A stretch of DNA of 64,000 nucleotides from contig NZ_JACRSS010000001.1 in NCBI RefSeq assembly GCF_014384805.1, positions 62,001-126,000 of the forward strand, read 5' to 3'. Of the stretch, positions 18,088 to 25,187 are shown piece after piece (position 1 is the first letter of the stretch; the number at the start of each line of letters is the position of its first letter). The position numbers were made by a program, and so were the translations under genes. A model generated the notes under the pieces. That model had not been told where the DNA came from and made no database searches. It worked only from the letters and a program-made list of their open reading frames with translations. The stretch is from Guopingia tenuis. GTDB taxonomy: Bacteria > Bacillota > Clostridia > Christensenellales > Christensenellaceae.

Positions 18088-18300
18088 TTCAAGGTTGCAA
18101 CATTGCAAAGGCAGGCACATCTGCAACCTTGCAATGTTCCTTTTTCGGGAAGCAATAAAGTTTGGTGGAGAGTGCAGAGAGCACCTTTTCAAAGGTGTTC
18201 TTTGCCCCTTGGAGAGCGCAAAACCTGCTTGCTGGTTGCATTTTTGACGGGCTTGCCTGTCAAAAGTGCCTTTGTTACTTTCGCAGAAAGTAACAAAGGC
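18088..18300 (+). other. oriT-like stem-loop zone
   Basis: Non-coding stretch between the ATPase and relaxase genes with several inverted repeats: AAGGTTGCA/TGCAACCTT and AACATTGCAA/TTGCAATGTT at about 18088-18137; GCACCTTT/AAAGGTGT near 18182-18200; TTTTGAC/GTCAAAA (18242-18265); and a perfect 15-bp stem GCCTTTGTTACTTTC (18268-18282) with its complement (18286-18300). The position directly before a MobA/MobL relaxase is where such elements keep their transfer origin. Confidence 0.55.
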
Positions 18301-18336
18301 TCGCCGCAAGCGGCGGAATGGAAAGGAAGTGATTTT

Positions 18337-19515
18337 ATGCAAAGAACGATCAGCGCAATGGTAGGGAAAGGCTCAGTCAACCACAACAGCTGCAAATTCA
18401 AAGCGGAAAATGTGGACGGCGAGCGCACCCACCTCAATATAGATTACTGCAACGAGCCGATAAAGAAAGTGTATCACGAGCTATTTGATGAAGCGCTGAA
18501 AAGATACAATGACAGGCAGACGAGAGCTGACCGAAAAATAGAAAACTACTATGAAAAAATCCGCAGTTCCAAACAGGAAAAACCGTTTCACGAATTGATT
18601 TTGCAGATAGGCGACAAGGAAAATATGAGCGCCGAAAGCGAAACCGGAAAGCTCGCCCGACAGATTTTAGATGAATACTATCGTGAATTTCAGGAGCGCA
18701 ATCCTCGGTTAAAAGTGTTTTTAGCACATCTGCATATGGACGAGGCAACGCCCCATCTGCACATTGATTTTGTTCCCTTTACCACCGGCAGCAAGCGTGG
18801 ACTGGACACCCGTGTATCGCTGAAACAGGCGCTTGCGGCGCAGGGATTTAAGGGTGGAAGCCGTGGAGATACCGAGTGGAATCAATGGGTACAGTCCGAA
18901 AAAGAACAGCTTGCCGCCGTGATGGAACGCCACGGAATCGAGTGGGAACACAAGGGTACGCACGAAAAACATCTCTCTGTTCTGGACTACAAAAAGTAGG
19001 AACGGGAGAAGGAAATTAACGCTCATGAAGATAAGCTCGCCGAGAAAAAAGATGAGTTTCGTGTGATGGCTGACCGTATCGAAAACTTTGATAACGGCGA
19101 AAGAGCATTGAAGAAGCTTGATGAAAGTATCATGAACGAGCCTGAATATCAGCTTCCTGAGCCGTCTGCAATGATGTCGGCAAGAAGCTATAAGGCAAAG
19201 TTTATTGAACCGCTTATAACCAAATTGAAATCGCTGATCAAAACCTTATTCGCACGGTATTTCAAGGCGATAGACAGCTATAACAGGCTGAATATTACAA
19301 ATGCAAATTTGTACCGTACTAACGAAAGACTTGAAAAGGCAAATGATAAATTAACACGAGAAAATGAAAATTTGCGTGCAGAAAATAAAGATTACAAACT
19401 GCTTCGCAAGGTTTTCGGCAGTAAACAAATCGATGACTTAGTTGAAAGAGCAAAGTCTGAAAAACAGTCTAAACAGCGTGAAAAACGCTCAAAAAATAAA
19501 GATCTTGAAAGGTAG
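18337..19515 (+). pseudogene. mobA: MobA/MobL relaxase with an in-frame amber codon
   Basis: The N-terminal 220 residues (18337-18999) are a MobA/MobL relaxase: MQRTISAMVGKGSVNHNSCK, and the metal-binding HLHMDEATPHLHIDFVPF. It would nick oriT and lead the strand in transfer. A TAG at 18997-18999 interrupts the family segment HLSVLDYKK; after it the same frame continues without interruption as ERE KEINAHEDKLAEKK and a helical C-terminus to 19515, i.e. 392 residues if the TAG were read as an amino acid. An internal start at 19063 (GTGATG) could yield the tail alone. The catalytic domain is intact, so a truncated active enzyme is possible, but a recent nonsense mutation is the simplest reading. 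AAAGGAAG sets the start at 18337. Confidence 0.8.
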
Positions 19516-19524
19516 GAACACACA

Positions 19525-19897
19525 ATGGAAAAGAGAATATATAACGAACAGAACGGTTTGTGTTACGAGCTGCAGGGAGATTATTATCTCCCTTGCCTCG
19601 CGTTGCCCGAAGAAGAACATAAGGCAATAGGTGTTTGGGGACAAAGACACTTGCGGTACATCAAGGAAAAGAACTTTTTATGTTAATTTGCTGACTTCCT
19701 GCCAGTTGAATAGTTACCTTGCCGAAATTGATAAGCAGGCAGAGGAAATGCTTTCCCGGCTGGTAAAACAACTGGCGGAAAAAGAAAATGCAACAAAAAA
19801 GCTCAAAGCTGAAAATCAAATGCTGTGGGTGCAGAAGATGAATAATATTCGTAACAGAACAATAGAGGTCGTGGACAACGAATTGATTTATATGTAG
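19525..19897 (+). pseudogene. tnpV: tnpV, frameshifted
   Basis: The first 52 residues from ATG 19525 (MEKRIYNEQNGLCYELQGDY, then WGQRHLRYIKE) match transposon protein TnpV, a small protein found with mobilizable elements of Clostridia. The frame ends at a TAA at 19684, and the rest of the family sequence (VNLLTSCQLNSYLAEIDKQA to NNIRNRTIEVVDNELIYM) continues in the +1 frame to 19897. One small insertion or deletion near 19665-19680 explains the break. The function of intact TnpV is not established. Confidence 0.75.
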
Positions 19898-19955
19898 CAC
19901 ATAAATTAAACTGATAAAGCATTTGCAAACGACGCATTTTAAAACATTAATGTTG

Positions 19956-19984
19956 TTGATATCGTTCGCATAAGGGATTATAAT
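19956..19984 (+). promoter_or_regulatory. Promoter of the methyltransferase gene
   Basis: TTGATA (19956-19961), 17 bp, TATAAT (19979-19984), 38 nt before the start codon. Confidence 0.8.
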
Positions 19985-20021
19985 AAGGTCATTAAATAAA
20001 AAAGAGCGATGTGAGGTTTTT

Positions 20022-22202
20022 ATGTATATATCGGTTTCTGATGCCGCAGAGAAGTTTAATATATCAAAAAGAAGAGTTCAACTGCTTTGTGAGCAAGGTC
20101 GAATTGAAGGAGCAAATATGGTTAGTGGTGTGTGGTTGATTCCATCTGAAGCACAAAAACCTACTGATGCCAGAAAGAAAAAATTGACTCCGATCAATCA
20201 GATGTCTTTATTTGATGTGTTCGAAAATATGAATACAGAAAAATTATCACTTGACCAAGTGTGCGAAATTCTTTCTATTTCTAGTGCTACGGCAAAAAAT
20301 TGGATTAGATTGGGGAAATTATCGGTTGGTAAGGACGGAAAATCTTTTGAGAAAGCATATATAGAAAATTTAGCACTTGAAATAAAAAGTGGAAAGGATA
20401 AGCGTTTAAAAAGTCGTCGAAACAAAAAAAGTGTTAGCGGTAATGTTCTATATCAAGATTATGTAGAAAACGAAGGTAACAGAGATGTTGTGAAAAATAT
20501 TTTGGAAACCTGCAGTAGTATTTCCGAAGAAGAACTAAGAGTAATTATTGCTTTCTTTTCAGTACAGCTATATTGTCAAAGCAGAGGAATTGCAGCAGCT
20601 AATAATAACTTTCCAAAACTCAAAACTGCCTCAAATAACTGTGTTTTTAATGCTTTAATAGTAGATTTGATTGGCGATATAGATTTAGATCATTTTGATT
20701 ATACAAATATTCAATTTATTGCTAAACTAAAGATTTCATTTATTCCGCAGGAAGATACATTGGGGTTTATTTATATATCATTACGAGATTTAAGTTTACG
20801 AAAACAAACGGGCGCTTACTATACTCCCGCCCGAACAGTGACAAAACTGATAGATTATCTTTTTGCAGATGGAATTAACTTTGAAAACAGAACATTTTGC
20901 GATCCGTGTTGCGGAACAGGAAATTTTCTCATATGTCTCCTTAATAAAGGAGTAAATGTTGCTAATCTATATGGTCAAGATATTGACGAGTTAAGCGTTT
21001 TGATTACTCGAATCAATATATTTTTGCTCAACGGAAACCTGAGCAAAGAGCATTTAGAGTCACATTTTATTTGTGGGAACACATTGGAAAATACTTTTGT
21101 TCAATCTTTCTCAGTTGTATTAGGTAATCCACCGTGGGGTTATAATTTCAGCAAAGAGGAAATATCTTTTCTTCTGAAACATTACAAAACCGGTAAGTCA
21201 AAAGGAATAGAATCCTATGATTTATTTATTGAAAGAAGTATTAACCTCCTCGAAAAAAATGGGTGTATGGCTTATGTCCTTCCCGAAGCAATACTTAGCG
21301 TTGCTTCACATTTGCAAGCTAGAGAATTGATTTTGGAAAATACATCGTTTAAGTTTGTATCATATTTGGGAAATGCTTTTGCGGGAGTTCAATGTCCAGC
21401 CATTATTCTGGGTGTACAAAAAGATAGGAAAGGTAATACGGAACAGTGCAAGGTTCAGTTTGATAATATGGAATTTCGCATTGGTAAGAATAGAAATTTT
21501 GATGCATCACTATTCTCTTTTAATATGAACGACGATCAATATGATTGTTTAAAGGCGATTGAAAATATATCAAATGCAAAATACTTAGCCAATAATGCAA
21601 ATTTCGCATTGGGAATTGTAACAGGAAATAACAAAGAATATATAAAAAATAACAAAGAAAATGGTTATGAGGTGGTTCTAAAAGGTAGCGACATCTTAAG
21701 ATATGCAATTAAGGATTCTAATAATTATATTCGTTTTGAACCTGAGTTGTTTCAACAAGTTGCTCCCACAGAATTATATCGAGCCAAAGAAAAGCTACTG
21801 TACAGATTTATTTGCGAAGTACCTGTTTTTACTTATGATAACAAGCAGACACTTTCGTTGAACAGTTGTAATATACTAATTCCTCAAATTGAAGGAATGA
21901 GCATCAAATATGTGTTGGCTGTTTTAAATTCAAGCGTAGCAAGCTATTTTTTGAGTAAGAAATTCAACTCAGTAAAATTATTAAAATCGCATATAGAATC
22001 GTTGCCTATTCCAATGGCAGGCAAAAAGTTTCAGAAAGAAATTGAAAAAAAGGTAGACCAAATAATGGACGAATCCGAAAGTGATACCACTTTTCTCTAT
22101 AATGAATTAGATAACGATATTTTTTCTGTCTATTGCTTGTCTTTGGAACAGCGAGATACTATCAAAAAAGCATTGTGCGACAAAACAACTTTTTTGAAAT
22201 AA
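20022..22202 (+). CDS. Type II N6-adenine DNA methyltransferase with N-terminal HTH pair
   Basis: 726 residues. The first ~45 residues (YISVSDAAEKFNISKRRVQLL) and residues ~75-110 (LSLDQVCEILSISSATAKNW) are two MerR/excisionase-like helix-turn-helix units, unusual on a modification enzyme. The methyltransferase core has motif X GAYYTPARTV, motif I DPCCGTGNFLI and motif IV NPPWGY, the gamma-class order of N6-adenine enzymes such as TaqI, followed by a TaqI-like target-recognition domain with LNSCNILIPQI and SYFLSKKFNS. It would protect the element's host DNA at the site cut by the endonuclease at 22252-22986. The gene is AT-rich relative to the backbone and converges with the endonuclease, separated by a shared terminator. 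Confidence 0.88.
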   Translation: MYISVSDAAEKFNISKRRVQLLCEQGRIEGANMVSGVWLIPSEAQKPTDARKKKLTPINQMSLFDVFENMNTEKLSLDQVCEILSISSATAKNWIRLGKLSVGKDGKSFEKAYIENLALEIKSGKDKRLKSRRNKKSVSGNVLYQDYVENEGNRDVVKNILETCSSISEEELRVIIAFFSVQLYCQSRGIAAANNNFPKLKTASNNCVFNALIVDLIGDIDLDHFDYTNIQFIAKLKISFIPQEDTLGFIYISLRDLSLRKQTGAYYTPARTVTKLIDYLFADGINFENRTFCDPCCGTGNFLICLLNKGVNVANLYGQDIDELSVLITRINIFLLNGNLSKEHLESHFICGNTLENTFVQSFSVVLGNPPWGYNFSKEEISFLLKHYKTGKSKGIESYDLFIERSINLLEKNGCMAYVLPEAILSVASHLQARELILENTSFKFVSYLGNAFAGVQCPAIILGVQKDRKGNTEQCKVQFDNMEFRIGKNRNFDASLFSFNMNDDQYDCLKAIENISNAKYLANNANFALGIVTGNNKEYIKNNKENGYEVVLKGSDILRYAIKDSNNYIRFEPELFQQVAPTELYRAKEKLLYRFICEVPVFTYDNKQTLSLNSCNILIPQIEGMSIKYVLAVLNSSVASYFLSKKFNSVKLLKSHIESLPIPMAGKKFQKEIEKKVDQIMDESESDTTFLYNELDNDIFSVYCLSLEQRDTIKKALCDKTTFLK

Positions 22203-22206
22203 GAAA

Positions 22207-22243
22207 GAGCTATTGCAACATCTGTTTTATGTTGCAATAGCTC
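22207..22243. terminator. Bidirectional terminator between M and R genes
   Basis: A perfect 15-bp stem, GAGCTATTGCAACAT (22207-22221) and ATGTTGCAATAGCTC (22229-22243), between the two convergent genes. Confidence 0.8.
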
Positions 22244-22251
22244 AAATATCA

Positions 22252-22986
22252 TTAGGCCTTCGTCCCTTTTTGCTGAACCATCTTAAGAATATCTTTTTCT
22301 TCTACCAAAAAAGGTGAGAGTTCTTCTTCGGTCATAAATACTTGTCCCTCAAAAACTTCTATTCCAGCAACTCCAGTGTTTTCATTGCGATGCTGAGAGC
22401 CTAATTTGCCGGTATATAGAAGTTCCTGACTGGTGAGTACCCAATAAATCAATTCATCACGGCAGGTACCAATCCAAATGAAAACATCACAGCAAGATGG
22501 CTTTAACTGCTGATAATGATATTTAAAGCCTGCTGCTTTTGCTTCGCTATGTAGATAAGCTCTGCTTGCTAAACTTCCGTTTCCTTTTTCATAATTGGCA
22601 CGACAGGCTTTGACTTCAATGCGTATACCTTTTAACCAAAGGTCGAATTCCCCGTCAAATGATGGGTATTCAGAAGATACATTTTCTTTGGTTGCTTTTA
22701 TAAATTGAGGAAACAGTGATCGAATATGCTGTTCACCCCAAGTTTGACCATATGTACGGGGCGCCATTTCGTATAGGTCAAGATATTTATTTCGTTGGGA
22801 ATAAGATATGCTTAATTCTGAGAATTCATCATAAGTAAGCTCGCCAATAGATACGAAATAAGTCAGTAGTTTACATACTGCACTAAAAGGATACAAAGTT
22901 TTTTCGGTTTTGATTGACTCGATGATTTTTTGATCTCCATTTGTACTACTTAGTAATCTATCTACTGCCAAATTAAGTTCTTTCAT
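22252..22986 (-). CDS. Type II restriction endonuclease
   Basis: 244 residues. A PD-(D/E)xK nuclease core is visible: SFDGEFDLWLKG followed by IRIEVKACR near residues 107-128, giving the Asp and the Glu-x-Lys metal-binding residues. Later segments CCDVFIWIGTCRDELIYWVLT and the C-terminal helix fit a stand-alone restriction enzyme that senses its recognition site. Its start overlaps the stop of the controller gene (ATGA at 22983-22986), the standard C-R arrangement, and it faces the methyltransferase gene. The recognition sequence cannot be predicted here. Confidence 0.82.
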   Translation of the reverse strand: MKELNLAVDRLLSSTNGDQKIIESIKTEKTLYPFSAVCKLLTYFVSIGELTYDEFSELSISYSQRNKYLDLYEMAPRTYGQTWGEQHIRSLFPQFIKATKENVSSEYPSFDGEFDLWLKGIRIEVKACRANYEKGNGSLASRAYLHSEAKAAGFKYHYQQLKPSCCDVFIWIGTCRDELIYWVLTSQELLYTGKLGSQHRNENTGVAGIEVFEGQVFMTEEELSPFLVEEKDILKMVQQKGTKA

Positions 22987-23198
22987 TCATTTTCCTCCAA
23001 AAACAGTTTATATGTTTCGATTTCAAGAGCATCTGCTATTCGTTGTATGTTTTCTAGAGAAATGCTGCGGCGGTAACATTCAATAGCACTAATATAGGTG
23101 CGGTGCATACCGCATTTATCGGCAAATGCTTCTTGTGATATGCCCATTGCAGTGCGATATTTTTTTAAATTGTCTCCAAAGACTTTTACAATATCCAT
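22983..23198 (-). CDS. Controller (C) protein of the R-M system
   Basis: 71 residues, entirely an XRE helix-turn-helix: FGDNLKKYRTAMGISQEAFA, CGMHRTYISAIECYRRSISL and IADALEIETYKLF. This is the size and pattern of C proteins such as C.PvuII and C.AhdI, which activate their own and the endonuclease promoter with delay so that methylation comes first. AAGGAGG lies 8 nt before the ATG. Its gene overlaps the endonuclease start, and a C-box-like sequence lies upstream at 23232-23249. Confidence 0.85.
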   Translation of the reverse strand: MDIVKVFGDNLKKYRTAMGISQEAFADKCGMHRTYISAIECYRRSISLENIQRIADALEIETYKLFLEENE

Positions 23199-23221
23199 AG
23201 TTGCAATCCTCCTTAGTTTGT

Positions 23222-23249
23222 ATTATAATAAGAGTGAATACTATGAGTC
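23222..23249 (-). promoter_or_regulatory. C-R promoter with C-box-like operator
   Basis: On the minus strand, GACTCATAGTA (23249-23239) and a following ATTCACTC half-site resemble the GACTNATAGTC boxes of controller proteins; a -10 TATAAT lies at 23227-23222. There is no good -35, as expected for an activator-dependent promoter. Confidence 0.6.
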
Positions 23250-23365
23250 TACATACAATAAGTATCTATTGGCGCTAAATTATTAGGCAAACACATTAAG
23301 GAATATTCTTGATAGTAACCTAATCATTACAAAAACTACTTTACCAAAAAGAGGAAACGAACATT

Positions 23366-23989
23366 ATGTCAAATATCTTCTTCTGGTTAAATGATAATAG
23401 TGGATTCTTAACTTTTTTGACCGTGCTTGCATCGCTTATAACTTGTATATTAAGTCTGTGTTCGGCACGAGCTGCATGGGCTCAGGTTAAAGAAATGCGC
23501 AGACAATTTCAGGAAGAAAATCGTCCCAATATTGAGGTGGAGTTTCTTTATGAAAAGCGAACATTTTATGGACTTCGTTTTGTAAATCATGGAAAGCACA
23601 CAGCAAAAAATGTAAGAATTCTTTTAGAAGACGCATTTATTAATGCACTTCCTGAATCTGCGTTTTCAAGCCTTTTACGAAAATCAAGTCAAAAAACTTG
23701 TATTATTGGTGTAGGACAGCATTACGACTTGTTCATTGGAATGCAAAAGTATCGAGAGTGTCCTAATAAACCGCCAGTAAAAGGTAAAATCATATATCAA
23801 GCTAACGGGCAGACATACGAGAGTGAATTTGATATTGATATGGAGAACTATGCCACAATTTTTTCGGTACAAAGTGGACAGGAAGATTTATTAAAGAAGT
23901 TAAAGGAGCAAAACAATGAACTTAAAAAAATACAACATGCAATCCTGTCTTTAAAACATGTGGAAGGTGAGAACAGTGGCAGTGATTGA
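23366..23989 (+). CDS. Membrane-anchored protein of unknown function
   Basis: 207 residues. One transmembrane helix near the N-terminus (FLTFLTVLASLITCILSLCS, residues 14-33) is followed by a short charged helix and a soluble domain of about 130 residues with beta-rich pattern (NIEVEFLYEKRTFYGLRFVN, GKIIYQANGQTYESEFDID), ending in a coiled-coil-like tail (LLKKLKEQNNELKKIQHAIL). No family is recognised. It stands alone between the restriction system and the right end of the element, AT-rich like them, with AGAGGAAACGA before ATG. It is the last cargo gene. Confidence 0.75.
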   Translation: MSNIFFWLNDNSGFLTFLTVLASLITCILSLCSARAAWAQVKEMRRQFQEENRPNIEVEFLYEKRTFYGLRFVNHGKHTAKNVRILLEDAFINALPESAFSSLLRKSSQKTCIIGVGQHYDLFIGMQKYRECPNKPPVKGKIIYQANGQTYESEFDIDMENYATIFSVQSGQEDLLKKLKEQNNELKKIQHAILSLKHVEGENSGSD

Positions 23990-24067
23990 TGGAGAGTTTC
24001 TTAATGAGAATTAAGAACAGGGATTATGCAATATTGTATTATATAGATCCACGCCAAGAAGGCAAGT

Positions 24068-24096
24068 GTTATCAATTCTGATAACAAACTGATAAC
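24068..24096 (+). repeat. Right candidate integrase arm sites
   Basis: GTTATCA (24068-24074) inverted against TGATAAC (24079-24085), plus a second direct TGATAAC (24090-24096). The pair TGATAACAAACTGATAAC mirrors 13982-13999 near the left end. Confidence 0.5.
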
Positions 24097-24197
24097 TTTA
24101 TCCCATATAGGCAGGATAATATGGATATATCAAATAATCAAAAGTACCACGAATACGACAAAGAATAATCTCTAAACAAAATTGATTAAGCTTTGTC

Positions 24198-24210
24198 GAG
24201 TGGGAATAAA
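24198..24210 (+). repeat. attR core (right direct repeat)
   Basis: GAGTGGGAATAAA, identical to the guaA 3' end at 13912-13924; flanks differ (GTC before, TTC after). Confidence 0.85.
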
Positions 24211-24414
24211 TTCAGAAGTCAAAAAAACCGAAGCACTCGGCTTTTGAAGGGGTGGAGCCTTTTATGGCAACAAAACTTCACTATTCAAGCAGGTAAAACT
24301 ATGAAGCGAAAAGCAAGTCTGAAAATGGCTTGCCTTTTGCTTTACAATAAATTTGATTGGCGTAGAATGATGCTATAGTGATAAAACGGGAAGTTGTGGA
24401 GACGAAATAGACAA

Positions 24415-24912
24415 ATGATCTTAGAGACAAAACGTTTAGTTTTAAGAGAAATGAGGCAAAGCGATTTTCAAGATTTAGCTGAAATTTTGCAAAACCCCAA
24501 AGTAATGTATGCTTATGAACACGATTTTTCAGACAATGACGTTCAAATATGGCTTAACCGGCAAATAGAAAGATATAAAAAATATGGATTTGGGTTATGG
24601 GCGATTATCTTAAAGGAAACAAAGGAGATGATAGGACAGGCAGGGTTGACCATGCAGCCTTATAAAAATACAGAGGTATTGGAAATTGGATATTTGCTGA
24701 AGGAAAATTTCTGGCATTATGGATACGCGAAAGAGGCGGCATGCGGTTGTAAAAAATATGCCTTTGAACATTTGAAAAAAGATAAGGTCTATTCTATCAT
24801 GAAAGCGGATAATCTTTCTTCGATCAAAGTGGCTATGAATAAGGAAGATGAATTTATTACGCAGTATTACAATGGCGATATGCTGCATTTTCTATATTCT
24901 GTTTGTAAATAA
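24415..24912 (+). CDS. GNAT-family N-acetyltransferase
   Basis: 165 residues of the RimJ/RimL type. Beta strands and helices appear in order: ILETKRLVLREMRQSDFQDL, ALWAIILKETKEMIGQAGL-like strand (GFGLWAIILKETKEMIGQAG), EIGYLLKENFWHYGYAKEA, which is the acetyl-CoA binding region, then VYSIMKADNLSSIKVAMN. Directly after AMN, family members usually have a few residues such as an NGM loop; here KEDEFITQYYNGDM follows at once, so a short in-frame deletion is likely and activity is uncertain. It is AT-rich and sits between the element's right end and the MATE transporter. Substrate unknown. Confidence 0.75.
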   Translation: MILETKRLVLREMRQSDFQDLAEILQNPKVMYAYEHDFSDNDVQIWLNRQIERYKKYGFGLWAIILKETKEMIGQAGLTMQPYKNTEVLEIGYLLKENFWHYGYAKEAACGCKKYAFEHLKKDKVYSIMKADNLSSIKVAMNKEDEFITQYYNGDMLHFLYSVCK

Positions 24913-25081
24913 ACTCCAGTTTTTTGATTTTGTAATATGCAAATGGCGGATGACTGTAATTCAATAAATTCGCAGCAGCATAATTACGGTTGCGGGATGC
25001 GCGGAAATAAATTATAGACAGACGGCTATTTTGATCCTCCCCATGGCATCAAAAGGGAAGGCCCTTTGATTTCTCGCAAAG

Positions 25082-25130
25082 AATAAGAAAAAGCCATCTG
25101 ATTTTTGAGCGCAGATGGCTTTTTCTTATT
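25082..25130. terminator. Bidirectional terminator
   Basis: A 19-bp stem, 25082-25100 with 25112-25130, core AAAGCCATCTG/CAGATGGCTTT, with A and T runs giving termination on both strands. It lies between the acetyltransferase and the convergent MATE gene. Confidence 0.9.
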
Positions 25131-25187
25131 TATTGGTGTAAGTTTCTGGACTGGAAAAATAGGGCTTATTTATGCCGAAAAGACCCG

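Larger units (their letters stand above)
13912..24210 (+). mobile_element. Integrative mobilizable element inserted at guaA
   Basis: About 10.3 kb between two identical 13-bp repeats. The left copy is the last 11 nt of guaA plus 2 nt, the right copy (24198-24210) has no gene attached, which is the expected product of site-specific insertion by a tyrosine integrase into the 3' end of guaA, a known island target. Contents: two minus-strand genes (hypothetical, XRE), xis-like, integrase, small relaxosome-type protein, short ORF, RepA-like ATPase, oriT-like zone, relaxase with an amber codon, frameshifted tnpV, then a markedly AT-rich block with a type II restriction-modification system and a membrane protein. 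It has no coupling protein or type IV secretion genes, so it would depend on a helper for transfer. Confidence 0.88.

Noticed and set aside
24193..24378. Short frame across the right end of the element
   Set aside because: It begins inside the 13-bp repeat region, has no ribosome binding site and no similarity.
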